NCBI GenBank assembly: GCA_964531675.1
Contig: CAZHFW010000001.1
Span: 1 to 64,000, forward strand
Source: CAZHFW01 sp964531675
GTDB taxonomy: Bacteria; Planctomycetota; Phycisphaerae; Phycisphaerales; UBA1924
Length of the DNA: 64,000 nucleotides
Direction of reading: 5' to 3'
Shown: piece by piece, positions 10,488 to 23,245 of the stretch
Layout: each line of letters opens with the position of its first letter
How positions within the stretch are numbered: the stretch's first letter is position 1
Program-made: the position numbers and the translations under genes
The notes under the pieces: generated by a model
Told to the model about the DNA's origin: nothing
The model's input: only the letters and a program-made list of their open reading frames with translations
Databases searched by the model: none

Positions 10488-11741
10488 ATGCCCACACTGA
10501 CTGATGCTGAAATTGCGCGGAAGCGCCGGCTTGAACAGCTGTTGGAGCTGGCCGGTGTCTATCGCGGGTGGACCCGCAAGCAGCTTGCTGCGGCCCTCGA
10601 CCGGGATGCGACCAAGGTCGTCCCCGAGAGCGGAAACCCCAAACTCGACCTGGTCGTGGCGCTCTCCGAGCTGCTCGACTGGCCCGTCGGGGATGTGGTG
10701 AACGCGCTGTGGGGCGACCAGCAGTCCGGTGCGAACTCCGAGGTCGCGTCGTTTGACGCCCTCGAAGACCGCATCGTGGCGCTGCACCGCGAGGGCAAGT
10801 ACCAGGACGTGCTCAAGCACGCTCCGGCGCTGCTTGCCCGGGCCAAAGACGCCCAGCAGCGGGCCATCGCCCGCATCCGCGAATACGCGGGTTGGGACGG
10901 TCTGGGCCGCTATGCCAAGGGCATCGAGGTGCTTCGCGCCGGTCTGGCCGAATCCCCGATTTCGCGCGGCGCCAGGCTCGTGCTCGAGAGCAACCTCGCC
11001 CTGGCCTACTACTCGATGAACTACGCCGTCGAGGCGCGGGCCCTGGCCAAGGACTTGCTCGAGTATCTGAGCGAAGAGCCCCCGAACAGCGAGTCGGAGC
11101 GGTCCTCGCACGCGTACGCGTACTTCGTGAGCGGGCAATCCTCTCGCCTGCTCATGGGGTCCGACGTGGTGGCCCAGAAGCGCCACGCCGAGCGGTCGAT
11201 CGCCGATCTGACCAAGGCCGAGGCGATCTACAACGCCCTGTTTGCGGAGTTCAATGACCAGCTTTACGCCGGTCAGGCCCGCACCAGCCGCCTCGGGGCT
11301 CTGGAGGCTCGGGTTCTGCTCGGGCAGGTCCAGGCGGCCGACGCGGTCAAGTCCATCATGGACGACCTGGACGCGGTGGTGGACCTGGACCAGGTGGGGG
11401 CGGCCGACCTCCTGGACAGCTACTGCTGGTCCTGTATTTTCGGCTCCAATATCGCCCTGCGGCACCTCCCCGACCGGGATATGAACCGCACCGTGGCCAT
11501 TCTGACAAACAAGGGCTATGAGCTTGCGGAAAGGCTCAACAACTGGTCCCTCCGCGAGAAACTGTTCACACTGGAGTTCCTGCAGAGGCAGCGGGTGACC
11601 GAGCTCATCGGCACCCCCCTGGAGTGGACGATCGACGGCGAAGAAGTCCGCACGATCGTCGGCGCCATGGGTCGGTTCCCGAGCTTCCGGCAGACCGGGT
11701 GGCAGATTCTCAGAACCGCCCGTGTGATTCGTCAGAACTGA
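10488..11741 (+). CDS. HTH (Cro/C1-like) protein with helical-repeat domain, putative regulator
   Basis: The 417-residue product begins with a helix-turn-helix-like region (about 15-75: 'RGWTRKQLAAALDRD' followed by 'LVVALSELLDWPVGDV'), which resembles small repressor-type domains. The rest is helical and TPR-like, with repeats around 'YQDVLKHAPALLARAKD', 'YAKGIEVLRAGLAESP' and 'ALAYYSMNYAVEARALAKDL'. This layout recalls regulators that couple DNA binding to a TPR ligand or peptide sensor, but I cannot name a family member. The ATG at 10488 follows GAGAGGAG at good spacing. The next gene, 62 bp downstream in the same direction, encodes a PAPG-tailed secreted protein, so the two may be co-transcribed. 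Confidence 0.75.
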   Translation: MPTLTDAEIARKRRLEQLLELAGVYRGWTRKQLAAALDRDATKVVPESGNPKLDLVVALSELLDWPVGDVVNALWGDQQSGANSEVASFDALEDRIVALHREGKYQDVLKHAPALLARAKDAQQRAIARIREYAGWDGLGRYAKGIEVLRAGLAESPISRGARLVLESNLALAYYSMNYAVEARALAKDLLEYLSEEPPNSESERSSHAYAYFVSGQSSRLLMGSDVVAQKRHAERSIADLTKAEAIYNALFAEFNDQLYAGQARTSRLGALEARVLLGQVQAADAVKSIMDDLDAVVDLDQVGAADLLDSYCWSCIFGSNIALRHLPDRDMNRTVAILTNKGYELAERLNNWSLREKLFTLEFLQRQRVTELIGTPLEWTIDGEEVRTIVGAMGRFPSFRQTGWQILRTARVIRQN

Positions 11742-11803
11742 ATTCTAGATCGACCAGCCCAAGTTCCCGAGTCCGTCGGGATCCGCGGAGAAGAAGGCAA
11801 CTC

Positions 11804-12337
11804 ATGTTCAGCACCCCCCTCAGCACGCCGTGCAGCCAAAGGCCCGGCACCCAACTGCGCACCGCGGCCGCATGGCTCCTGTGCGTCGGATTGGCGTCCT
11901 CGGCTCTGGCCTCCAGGAATCTGGTTTCCGGGCTCGGCACGGACACCCAGGTCTCCGATCAGAACAGTCAGCTCGACCCGGGCTCGATGGGCTCGGCCAA
12001 CAACCCCGGAAAGATCTCGCAGGGGCCCGGCGATGGCCCGAGCGATGGACCCGGCGATGATCACAAGCGCGATGGCAAGGCCGATCTGCCGCTGCTCATC
12101 GGCGTGGAGCGCGAACTGGGTTCGAGCCGGAGCTTCACGAAGGATCAGGACATCATCCAGCCGCCGTACGCCGACAATCGCGTGACGATGTCGGGTGAGA
12201 TGACCTTCGCGGGCACGGTCGATCACGGCGTCGGTCAGAACACCCTGGCGTTCGGCTACGCGCCGGTTCCCGCGCCGGGATCGCTGATGGTTCTGGGCGC
12301 TGCCGCGGGCCTGGGCGCTCGCCGTCGCCGCTCGTGA
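11804..12337 (+). CDS. Secreted protein with PEP-CTERM-like PAPG tail
   Basis: The 177-residue product has a signal peptide (about 20-36, ending 'ASSALAS'), a low-complexity Gly/Asp/Pro-rich segment ('GPGDGPSDGPGDDHK'), and a C-terminal sorting tail 'VPAPGSLMVLGAAAG' ending in four arginines and a serine. Such tails in exosortase systems are cleaved and the protein anchored or released. No exosortase is in this window. I recognise no functional domain. The ATG at 11804 has GGAGAAG upstream and gives a clean signal peptide. A strong terminator follows at 12.36 kb. Confidence 0.82.
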   Translation: MFSTPLSTPCSQRPGTQLRTAAAWLLCVGLASSALASRNLVSGLGTDTQVSDQNSQLDPGSMGSANNPGKISQGPGDGPSDGPGDDHKRDGKADLPLLIGVERELGSSRSFTKDQDIIQPPYADNRVTMSGEMTFAGTVDHGVGQNTLAFGYAPVPAPGSLMVLGAAAGLGARRRRS

Positions 12338-12358
12338 ACGCCTGATGATTGAAACATG

Positions 12359-12387
12359 AAAGGCCCCGCCAAGTGCGGGGCCTTTTT
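12359..12387 (+). terminator. Rho-independent terminator after the PAPG gene
   Basis: The 11-bp stem AAAGGCCCCGC / GCGGGGCCTTT has a five-base loop and runs into five T. It ends the HTH/PAPG unit and may also serve the convergent gene on the minus strand. Confidence 0.88.
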
Positions 12388-12425
12388 CATTGAACCGTTC
12401 GGTTCTCAGCGTGGAACAGCCGGGC

Positions 12426-13073
12426 TCAGTGCTCCGAGCCCGCGGGCTTGCGGCCGGTGATCTTCTCGTAGGTCTCGTCGTCCAGACCAAGGTACTCACG
12501 CATGTAACGGTCGTAGGTCTCGGCGTGGTCGTCGCGGGAGAGATCGAGCCTCATCTCGTTGATGACCTTGGTGCCCTGGCGGATCCACGCGTCCCAGGTC
12601 TCGGCAGTCACGTTCTCGAAGATCCACTGGCCGACCGGACCCTTGAAGGGAGGCTTGGGGAGCTTGCTGCCGGGACGCCCGGTCTTGGTATCCACCGCGC
12701 CGCCCGCGATGTGCAGCGCGACGTTCGACGGCGCGAGCTTGGGAGGCTCCACGCCGATGGAGACGAGCATCTCCTCGATTGCCTTCAGGGGCATGCGGTC
12801 GCCCTTGGCGCCCGCGACCTTGAAGCCTTCGAGCAGCACCTCGGCGGCCTTGCCCTTCTGACCGGCCGCGATGAACGACTGTCCCGCCAGCTGGTAGGCC
12901 TTGGACATGTCCTTGTTGATCTGCGTGCAGCGGACAAAAGCGCCCGCCGAGTCGGCGTGCCGCCCAGCCTGGGAATAGGCCTGACCAAGGCTGAACCAGG
13001 CCATGTCGTTGTTGGGGTCAGCCTCGGGGCGGACCATGGCTTCAAACTGAGCGATGCGTTGGGCGATGTCCAT
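12426..13073 (-). CDS. TPR protein fused to a YggX-like Fe(2+)-trafficking domain
   Basis: The 215-residue product has TPR-like helices at about 1-100 ('NDMAWFSLGQAYSQAGRHAD', 'SKAYQLAGQSFIAAGQKGKA'). A YggX-type domain fills about 140-205 ('KGPVGQWIFENVTAETWDAW', 'GTKVINEMRLDLS'). YggX protects iron-sulfur proteins and is normally about 90 residues with nothing before it; its N-terminal Cys is not evident here. The start is ATG at 13073, since residues read further upstream have no TPR character. The protein is probably cytoplasmic and linked to iron or oxidative stress handling. It is convergent with the preceding PAPG gene across the terminator. Confidence 0.86.
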   Translation of the reverse strand: MDIAQRIAQFEAMVRPEADPNNDMAWFSLGQAYSQAGRHADSAGAFVRCTQINKDMSKAYQLAGQSFIAAGQKGKAAEVLLEGFKVAGAKGDRMPLKAIEEMLVSIGVEPPKLAPSNVALHIAGGAVDTKTGRPGSKLPKPPFKGPVGQWIFENVTAETWDAWIRQGTKVINEMRLDLSRDDHAETYDRYMREYLGLDDETYEKITGRKPAGSEH

Positions 13074-13107
13074 GAACCAAGGGTAGGTCCCGCTCAGAGC
13101 CCGCGAC

Positions 13108-13166
13108 CAACGAGCCATGCCCCAACAAGCCAAGCGCCAACGAGCCCTGTGCGCAAGCACAGGGTC
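13108..13166 (+). repeat. Dispersed hairpin element, copy 2 (GCAA tetraloop)
   Basis: The leader 'gccaacgagccct' is identical to that at 6.1 kb. The stem is CCCTGTGC/GCACAGGG with a GCAA loop (13145-13164). A second 'ccaacgagcc' lies 30 bases upstream (13108). The inner stem differs from copy 1 by paired changes. Confidence 0.6.
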
Positions 13167-13309
13167 CTCGCGACATCGCCCAAAAAATCTGTCGCGGTTC
13201 GCCAGCGCTGGTTTCGGACCGGAGTCCTGCCCGAACGCCGTTCGCAGTCCCAGCTGCGTGGTGGGCTTCAACGCGGTTGCGTAGGCCTTGGCAACTCCCT
13301 GGGCGACCA

Positions 13310-14341
13310 TCAGCAACTCTGATCGAACGCGTTCAGGAACGCGAAGAAATCGGCCAGATCGACCACGCCTTCGCCTGTCATGTCCGCACAGGTATCCGTC
13401 GGATCGAAGCAGTTCAGGAAATCAAAGAAGTCGCCCAGATCGACCACGCCATCTTCATTCCGATCTGCGATGCAGAAGTGCACCACGCGGAAGCCGGTGT
13501 CGCCGTCTTCGAGCGTCGGGAAGTAATAACTACCGCCGTTCTTGGTGGGCATCAAGTAGGGGAATGACCCTCCTCGAAGTCCGCGGTATCTCCCGCTGAT
13601 CTGCCCGTCGGTCCACTCGTACACGTTTCCGGCCATATCGAACGTGCCGTAGTAGTTCGCGGAGTAAGAGCCGACGGGAGTTGTGGCCCCGATGACACCG
13701 TTGTAGTTCGCCTCCAGGGTGGAAATGGTGCTGCGTGAGGTCGGGTAGTTCCAGTAGTTGCCAAATGGGCCGCCCTCGCTGAGCGGCTGGTGATACGCCG
13801 CTTTGTACCATTCGGCGTCGCTTGTCACGGCCCACAGCCAACCGTCGTTGCGCTGGACGCTATTGTTTGAAATGCGAGCTTCGGTGAGTGTGTATGCGCC
13901 GTCCTCGGTCGTCGTGTTGTCTTGCGGGCCTGTGGGCTGACCGTTGTGCATCCAGTTGGCGAATCGCACGGCATCCCAGAAGGAAACGAAGGTCACCGGG
14001 CGATTGGCGAAATTAGGGCTTACGCTGTACGAGTAGTTCCCATCGGAACCGGCGCGGAAAATTCCGCAGCCCGTGAGCGTGCTGGCTTGGCTCTGACTGT
14101 AGAGATCGTGCGTATCACTTGCCGCGACCGAGTTCAGAAACGCGGTGTACTCGCCGGCGGTTACTTCGTAGACGCCGATGAAGTAGACATAGGGGACTTG
14201 GCCCCTGTGATTGGCGGGATCCGGGTCGTTGGGAGCGTCGCCGATGGGGGTCGTGGGCGGGGTAAGAGCACCGCTCGCAGTCGATGCGACGAGCGCCGCT
14301 CCCGCCACGAGGAAGAATGAGGCAACTTTGAAGCGAAGCAT
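13310..14341 (-). CDS. Secreted formylglycine-generating-enzyme-like (SUMF1) protein with dockerin-like C-terminus
   Basis: The 343-residue product has a signal peptide (about 1-24), an FGE/SUMF1 fold, and two C-terminal calcium-loop repeats: 'DRNEDGVVDLGDFFDFLNCF' then 'DMTGEGVVDLADFFAFLNAF'. FGE-like features are 'YFIGVYEVTAGEYTAFLN', 'TFDMAGNVYEWTDGQ' and 'YRGLRGGSFPY'. The catalytic cysteines of true formylglycine-generating enzymes are not evident, so a structural or binding role is likely. The ATG at 14341 follows AGGAG at seven bases. The dockerin-like tail suggests cell-surface attachment by a mechanism unlike the PAPG tail. Confidence 0.87.
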   Translation of the reverse strand: MLRFKVASFFLVAGAALVASTASGALTPPTTPIGDAPNDPDPANHRGQVPYVYFIGVYEVTAGEYTAFLNSVAASDTHDLYSQSQASTLTGCGIFRAGSDGNYSYSVSPNFANRPVTFVSFWDAVRFANWMHNGQPTGPQDNTTTEDGAYTLTEARISNNSVQRNDGWLWAVTSDAEWYKAAYHQPLSEGGPFGNYWNYPTSRSTISTLEANYNGVIGATTPVGSYSANYYGTFDMAGNVYEWTDGQISGRYRGLRGGSFPYLMPTKNGGSYYFPTLEDGDTGFRVVHFCIADRNEDGVVDLGDFFDFLNCFDPTDTCADMTGEGVVDLADFFAFLNAFDQSC

Positions 14342-14958
14342 GACATGCTCCTGGCTGATGTGTCCGTTGCATGCCACCATGCTGCGGTGCACACCCGGCG
14401 GGTTCTGCAGTCGAGGCCTGAGGCGACCGGGCGCGGACCGGTCGAACTCACTCGACCCACCCAATCTAGCAGACCCGGCCAGTTCGTAGGTGGTTATTTA
14501 CCAGCAATGCGCCCCGATTTTGACATGGCGAGCGATGACGGATGACAATCCCCTCGGATCAACGTCGCCAGGCTTGGCTGCACTGGTAGGTTGGGCAGTT
14601 GAAGTCTCGCCACAGACCGGCCGACGCGTCGAGATTGGATCGACTGCCCCGGGACTCAGGCTTGCGCACGCTTCGGCATCGCGTGCTCGCAGATCCGCGC
14701 GTGCGTGAATGCGATGGCCAACTTCTTGGAACTCGCCAAGGGGCGGCTCCGTCGTCTCCAGTCGATCACTCGCCACGCGCGAGACAAAAGCGCGATCGGA
14801 TGCACCATCGAGACTAGGTCGAAGCCCCCAGACGTCGCGAAGGCCTCCTACTGCAACGAAACATCGTGCGGCCCTTTGAAGGGCCGCACGATGGCGATTG
14901 GGGACGACGATTGGTCTGGAGGGGCGTTGCAGCCCCGAAGGCGTCCCCGGAGGAGCGG
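14342..14958. other. Intergenic stretch with a 15-bp inverted repeat
   Basis: This stretch holds the promoter of the FGE-like gene at its left. At 14862-14893 is a perfect 15-bp inverted repeat (CATCGTGCGGCCCTT and its complement, two-base centre). It lies 66 bp after the stop of the next minus-strand gene and is followed there by TTTCG, so it is probably a terminator. A short plus-strand frame beginning near 14714 has no family features. Confidence 0.5.
14862..14893 (-). terminator. Long perfect hairpin, probable terminator of the PAPG gene
   Basis: It has a 15-bp stem, a two-base centre, and TTT downstream on the minus strand. The T-run is too short to be a textbook terminator. Confidence 0.5.
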
Positions 14959-15732
14959 TTACTTCCGGCGGCGACGGCAAGTCAGGAGAAGGCCGACGCC
15001 GATCGGAGCCAGCGAGCCCGGCGCGGGGACGTTGGTGTAGTCGAAGCCCGAGCTGCCCTTGATGGAGACGCCCTTGACGATGTTGTCGAAGGCGTCACGG
15101 ACCGTGGGATTGGTCATGTGGGCGGTGTTTGCAAAATTCGCGGTCGCGAATCCCGAGTCGCCGCTGGACATCCAGGTCACGAGCGTGCTGAGCTGCGCCG
15201 AGAACTCAAAGGGAACGCCGTAGGTGAACTGAATCGGAAAGGTGCCCTTCACGGTCTGGGTGCCGGACTGGAGTTTGACGAGGTTGAAGACGTTGGACCA
15301 TTGGATTCCCGCTGCGGGGATGGCGCCGCCTTTGACGATGCTGCCGTCGATCTCGAAATCGCACATGAAGAACCCGGTGCCGGTGCCGCCGGTGATCGTG
15401 ATGGAGTCGGTGAACTTGGACCACGCGCTGACGGTCGAATAGCCCGAGACCAGGCCGCCGGTGGTGTTGCCGTGCGATGCGGCGTGCAGGGTTCCGTAGG
15501 AAGCCCAGGCGCTGGCCGCGACCGCGATCGGACCCACCGCGCCTTGAAGCGCGATCGGATTGGATGTCAGGGTGTGATCACCGTTGGCCTGGAGGCCAGC
15601 GTGATTGGCCGAAACCTGGGCCTCAAGGCCTGTGGCGGCGTGCGCAGAAAGACCAACCGCCAGAGCGGCTCCGGTCACTGCAACGAGGCGCGAGATGTGG
15701 GAGTTACGGGCAAACGCAGTCTTGGAGTGCAT
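14959..15732 (-). CDS. Secreted protein with PEP-CTERM-like PAPG tail
   Basis: The 257-residue product has an N-terminal signal segment (about 15-32, 'LVAVTGAALAVGLSAHAA'), a Ser/Thr/Gly-rich beta-type body and the tail 'VPAPGSLAPIGVGLLLTC' followed by a run of arginines and a lysine. I do not recognise the body. It may form an extracellular fold such as a lectin-like or choice-of-anchor domain. The start is ATG at 15732, chosen because the signal segment then begins at the N-terminus; the ribosome binding site is poor. It is monocistronic. Confidence 0.82.
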   Translation of the reverse strand: MHSKTAFARNSHISRLVAVTGAALAVGLSAHAATGLEAQVSANHAGLQANGDHTLTSNPIALQGAVGPIAVAASAWASYGTLHAASHGNTTGGLVSGYSTVSAWSKFTDSITITGGTGTGFFMCDFEIDGSIVKGGAIPAAGIQWSNVFNLVKLQSGTQTVKGTFPIQFTYGVPFEFSAQLSTLVTWMSSGDSGFATANFANTAHMTNPTVRDAFDNIVKGVSIKGSSGFDYTNVPAPGSLAPIGVGLLLTCRRRRK

Positions 15733-16255
15733 ACATAATGTCCGGCCCCTATGACAAATGGAGTCGACATGCCCTGCTGCCCGCCCAAACATGCATCATG
15801 ATTCTGGGCAGACCACCCAAATCAACAAGATTTCTGTTGCGTCGTTCCGAGCCTGTTTAGGGGATAGCCCGGGGCGGCGATACGCAACGCACGGCCAGAT
15901 CAGATCTTGACCGAGTGGCGCGGGAGCACATCGCACTCGAAGCCGCGACCTGGCGCGTCGTCGGTGTGGTCGAGGATTCGACGCGGGCTGATCTCGTGTC
16001 GAGACAACTGATCCATGCGGAACGGGTTCGCGAGCTTCAAGCCGAGAGCGGCGATTCGGAGCATCGTCGCCGAGCGCAATTGGACTGATCGACGAAGGCG
16101 TCGAAGCCCGCCTCACACCGAGTCCGATGTCGGGGCCTTGACAGGATCGGTCGTGGCACAGGTCGCTACCGGCCTGCGGAGATGAGTCGTCTGCTGAGAT
16201 GCTCCCATCGCGTGCGGTTTCGGCAATCAGGGATCGAACCCGTTACGATCCCCCC
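15733..16255. other. Intergenic stretch upstream of pyrD, mostly featureless
   Basis: It should contain divergent promoters for the PAPG gene and pyrD. A minor open frame (15915-16088, plus) is listed separately. I see no structured RNA or repeat. Confidence 0.4.
15915..16088 (+). CDS. Possible small ORF or gene remnant, 57 codons
   Basis: It starts at GTG, reads 'VAREHIALEAATWRVVGVV' and continues as a charged, possibly helical peptide ending 'RRRAQLD'. No ribosome binding site is clear and GC at codon third positions is only moderate. It could be a degraded end of an older gene. I recognise no family. Confidence 0.22.
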   Translation: MAREHIALEAATWRVVGVVEDSTRADLVSRQLIHAERVRELQAESGDSEHRRRAQLD

Positions 16256-17236
16256 GTGCCCGACGCCTCTTCCATTCTCTCGATCTCCCTCGCGGGCCTG
16301 GCGCTGCGCAACCCCGTCATGCTGGCCGCTGGGACCTGCGGATATCTGGATGAGATGGCCGACGTGCTCGACCTTTCCAAGGTTGGCGCCGTCGTGACCA
16401 AGTCCATCACGCGGCATCCGCGCGATGGGAACCAGACCTGGCGCATCATCGAAACCCGGACGGGGATGATGAACGCGATCGGTCTGGCGAATCTGGGCGT
16501 GGAGGCGTGGTCCCGGGACGTCGGCCCGCGGGTCGGCTCGGCGTCGTGTGCCGTGGTGGGCTCGATCGCGGGCTACTCGATCGATGACTACGTCGCGGTC
16601 GCGGCTGCAATGGACGAGGTCGACGCGCTTCAGGCGGTGGAGGTCAATGTCTCGTGCCCGAACGTCGCGCATGGCTGCGAGTTCGGGACCGACGAGAAGC
16701 TCCTGCGCGAACTGGTCGGCGCGCTGCGTCCGGTCCTGAGCCGCACGAGGCTTTTCATCAAGCTCAGCCCGGTCGCGGTGGGGCAGCCCGGGATCGTCGC
16801 GCTCGCTCGGGCGGCGATCGAGGCCCAGGGCAAACCTGACGGCCCCAACCAGCGCCCCGGCGCGGACGGCGTGTGCCTGGCGAATACGACCCCCGCGATG
16901 GCGATCGATGTCCGCACGAGGCTGCCCAGACTGGCCAACACCACCGGCGGCCTGTCCGGTCCGGCGGTCCACCAGATGGCGGTCAAGCTCGTGCACGACG
17001 CCTATCGCGGCATCTGCAAATCCACCGCCACGCCCATCCTCGGGATCGGCGGCGTGATGACCTGGGAGGATGCTGCGGAGTTCATCCTGGCCGGCGCCAG
17101 TGCTGTCCAGATGGGTACCGCGCTGTTTGTCGACCCCAAGTCGCCGCTCAAGGTCCTGCGGGGGCTCGAGAAGTGGGTCCGCCAGCAGGGCGTGGCCTCG
17201 ATTGGCGAGCTGGTGGGGGCGGTCAGGCTGGGATGA
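16256..17236 (+). CDS. pyrD: Dihydroorotate dehydrogenase, class 1
   Basis: PyrD oxidises dihydroorotate to orotate with FMN in pyrimidine synthesis. The 326-residue product shows the active-site motif 'VEVNVSCPNVAHG', whose Cys marks class 1 enzymes (class 2 has Ser). The phosphate-binding end 'GIGGVMTWEDAAEFILAGAS' and 'AVQMGTALF' are typical. No membrane helix is present, as expected for a soluble class 1 enzyme. The class 1B partner PyrK is not next to it. The GTG at 16256 removes an unrelated N-terminal extension. It is followed at 83 bp by the serine hydrolase gene. Confidence 0.94.
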   Translation: MPDASSILSISLAGLALRNPVMLAAGTCGYLDEMADVLDLSKVGAVVTKSITRHPRDGNQTWRIIETRTGMMNAIGLANLGVEAWSRDVGPRVGSASCAVVGSIAGYSIDDYVAVAAAMDEVDALQAVEVNVSCPNVAHGCEFGTDEKLLRELVGALRPVLSRTRLFIKLSPVAVGQPGIVALARAAIEAQGKPDGPNQRPGADGVCLANTTPAMAIDVRTRLPRLANTTGGLSGPAVHQMAVKLVHDAYRGICKSTATPILGIGGVMTWEDAAEFILAGASAVQMGTALFVDPKSPLKVLRGLEKWVRQQGVASIGELVGAVRLG

Positions 17237-17319
17237 GCGGATCTTCCCCGGAAACGGGGGCAGCGGGAAATCCCATGGATTCCCGCCCGTTTGGCCGAGG
17301 AGGACGCATTGAGGGGGAG

Positions 17320-18651
17320 ATGCTGAGCCAACGCCCAGACCAGCCCGAGCCAACGATGCGGACGCGCCGCGCCCCGCGGCGAGTTTCCGTGCTGGTGCTG
17401 GCGGCCTTGCTGGCGCAAAGCTCGATCGCGCAGAAGTCATTCGCGCAGAGCTCGACCGCGCCGAGCGAGGCCAAGCCCGCTTCTGAGCTGGCGCCCCGTC
17501 CGCTCGATCTGCACGTTCTGGATCATCCCGCGACGCTCGACGGCGCTGACGACATCTCGCCGCTGCTCGCGCAGGTCGCGGACGGCAAGGAGTATCCGTG
17601 CGTGGCCGCGGTCGTCGTGAAGCAAGGCCGCATTATCGCGCGCGGTGCTGCGGGCGTGCGACGCATCGGCGATCCCACCAAGGCGACGGCGTACGACCTG
17701 TTCCACCTGGGCTCGTGCACGAAGGCGATGACCGCGACGCTGTGCGCGATGCTCGTGGAGGAAGGCAAGCTCCGCTGGGACTCCACGATCGGCGAGATCT
17801 TCCCGGAGCTCAAGCCTTTGATGGTGGGGGCCTGGCCCGACATCACGCTCCGTCAGCTCGTCACGCACTCGTCCGGCATCGGATCGGACCTGCGCAAGAA
17901 GGGCCTTTGGGAGATGCTCTGGAACCACCAGGGATTGCCCGACGAGGCGCGGATGGACATGCTGCGGACGATCGTCGCTTGGGACCTGCAATCCGAGCCC
18001 GGGACAGCGTATTGCTACTCCAACACCAACTTCATCATCGCGGGGATGATGGCCGAGCGGGTGACGGGTGTGTTGTACGAAACACTGATCACGCAGCGGC
18101 TCTTCGAGCCATTGGGGATGACGACCGCGATGTTCGGGCCGCCCGGCTCGGCCGACAAGGTCGATCAGCCTTGGGGAACCAATCGGGCGGGTGAGAGCAT
18201 TGCGCCGTCTCGGACAGCCGACAACCCGCCGATGCTCTCGCCGGCGGGGCGTGCGTCGATGTCGCTTGATGACTGGGCGAAGTTCGTCACGCTCCACCTG
18301 GAAGGCGAGCGCGGCGGATCAACCACGCTGCTCAAGCCTGAGTCCTTCGTGTTGCTCCACACGCCCGCTCTGAACAACTACGCCGCGGGATGGGGGCGGA
18401 GTCGTCGCGCGTGGGCGGGCCCTCAAGGGGTCACCCTGAGCCACTCGGGGAGCAACACGATGTGGTACGCCGTGACGTGGCTGGCCCCGGAGAAGGACAT
18501 GGCGGTCCTGGTGGCGACCAACTCGGCCCATGCGGGCGTCACGAAGGTGTGCGACAGCGTCGTGTCGGGTCTGATCTCCAAATACGTCGCGTCGGCCCCG
18601 GCGATCGGGGCCTCGGATCAGCGGGGCGCGGGCTCCGTGCCCGCACCCTGA
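17320..18651 (+). CDS. Secreted class C beta-lactamase-like serine hydrolase
   Basis: The 443-residue product has the full active-site set: SxxK in 'LGSCTKAM', YxN in 'YCYSNTNF' and HxG in 'LSHSGSN'. A signal peptide ('SVLVLAALLAQSSIAQ') follows a basic N-terminus. Such proteins are usually peptidases or esterases; true beta-lactamase activity cannot be assumed. ATG at 17320 follows a GA-rich tract; ATG at 17356 is an alternative with a shorter pre-signal segment. The last 34 bp overlap, tail to tail, a small gene on the minus strand. It should work in the periplasm or outside the cell. Confidence 0.9.
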   Translation: MLSQRPDQPEPTMRTRRAPRRVSVLVLAALLAQSSIAQKSFAQSSTAPSEAKPASELAPRPLDLHVLDHPATLDGADDISPLLAQVADGKEYPCVAAVVVKQGRIIARGAAGVRRIGDPTKATAYDLFHLGSCTKAMTATLCAMLVEEGKLRWDSTIGEIFPELKPLMVGAWPDITLRQLVTHSSGIGSDLRKKGLWEMLWNHQGLPDEARMDMLRTIVAWDLQSEPGTAYCYSNTNFIIAGMMAERVTGVLYETLITQRLFEPLGMTTAMFGPPGSADKVDQPWGTNRAGESIAPSRTADNPPMLSPAGRASMSLDDWAKFVTLHLEGERGGSTTLLKPESFVLLHTPALNNYAAGWGRSRRAWAGPQGVTLSHSGSNTMWYAVTWLAPEKDMAVLVATNSAHAGVTKVCDSVVSGLISKYVASAPAIGASDQRGAGSVPAP

Positions 18652-18902
18652 TCACCCGGAGCCGCTCCGTGCTGCAGCGGATGCTGCTGGCTCGGCAAGG
18701 GCTGCGGCGTCGTGTTGTGCTGATTGACGGGCGTGTTGGTGAAGCTGGTCTGATCCAGGGGCTGGCCCGAGAACGCCGAGGCGGACTGGGGATCGAGCCT
18801 GAAGCCCATGGCGATGGCGATCATGGCGGCACCGGGCGCCAGGCCGTAGATCGCGGCGCGGAACCGAGAACGGGGAGGAGCGATCGAGACAGGCTGTTGC
18901 AT
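18618..18902 (-). CDS. Small membrane protein with Gln/Pro-rich tail
   Basis: The 94-residue product has one TM segment (about 17-36, 'IYGLAPGAAMIAIAMGF') and a Gln/Pro/His-rich tail. I recognise no domain. Codon use is strongly GC-biased at third positions, supporting a real gene. Its end overlaps the serine hydrolase tail by 34 bp. ATG at 18902 is preferred; ATG at 18947 or 18932 would add 15 or 10 residues. It lies 80 bp after the SMC stop on the same strand and may share that transcript. Confidence 0.65.
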   Translation of the reverse strand: MQQPVSIAPPRSRFRAAIYGLAPGAAMIAIAMGFRLDPQSASAFSGQPLDQTSFTNTPVNQHNTTPQPLPSQQHPLQHGAAPGDQGAGTEPAPR

Positions 18903-18982
18903 GCCCAATCGATCGGTTCCCGCACGGTGCATCATCGGCGGGCGCAAGCGACGCGCACGAATTGCTCGAACGATTCAAAGCT

Positions 18983-23245
<4,263 letters not shown>

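Noticed and set aside
14705..15040. Possible small ORF upstream of the PAPG gene
   Set aside because: No ribosome binding site, no family features, and it runs antisense into the end of a well-supported gene.
16225..16262. tRNA-like 'gggatcgaaccc' T-loop sequence upstream of pyrD
   Set aside because: The flanks do not form a T-arm, anticodon arm or acceptor stem of a minus-strand tRNA.
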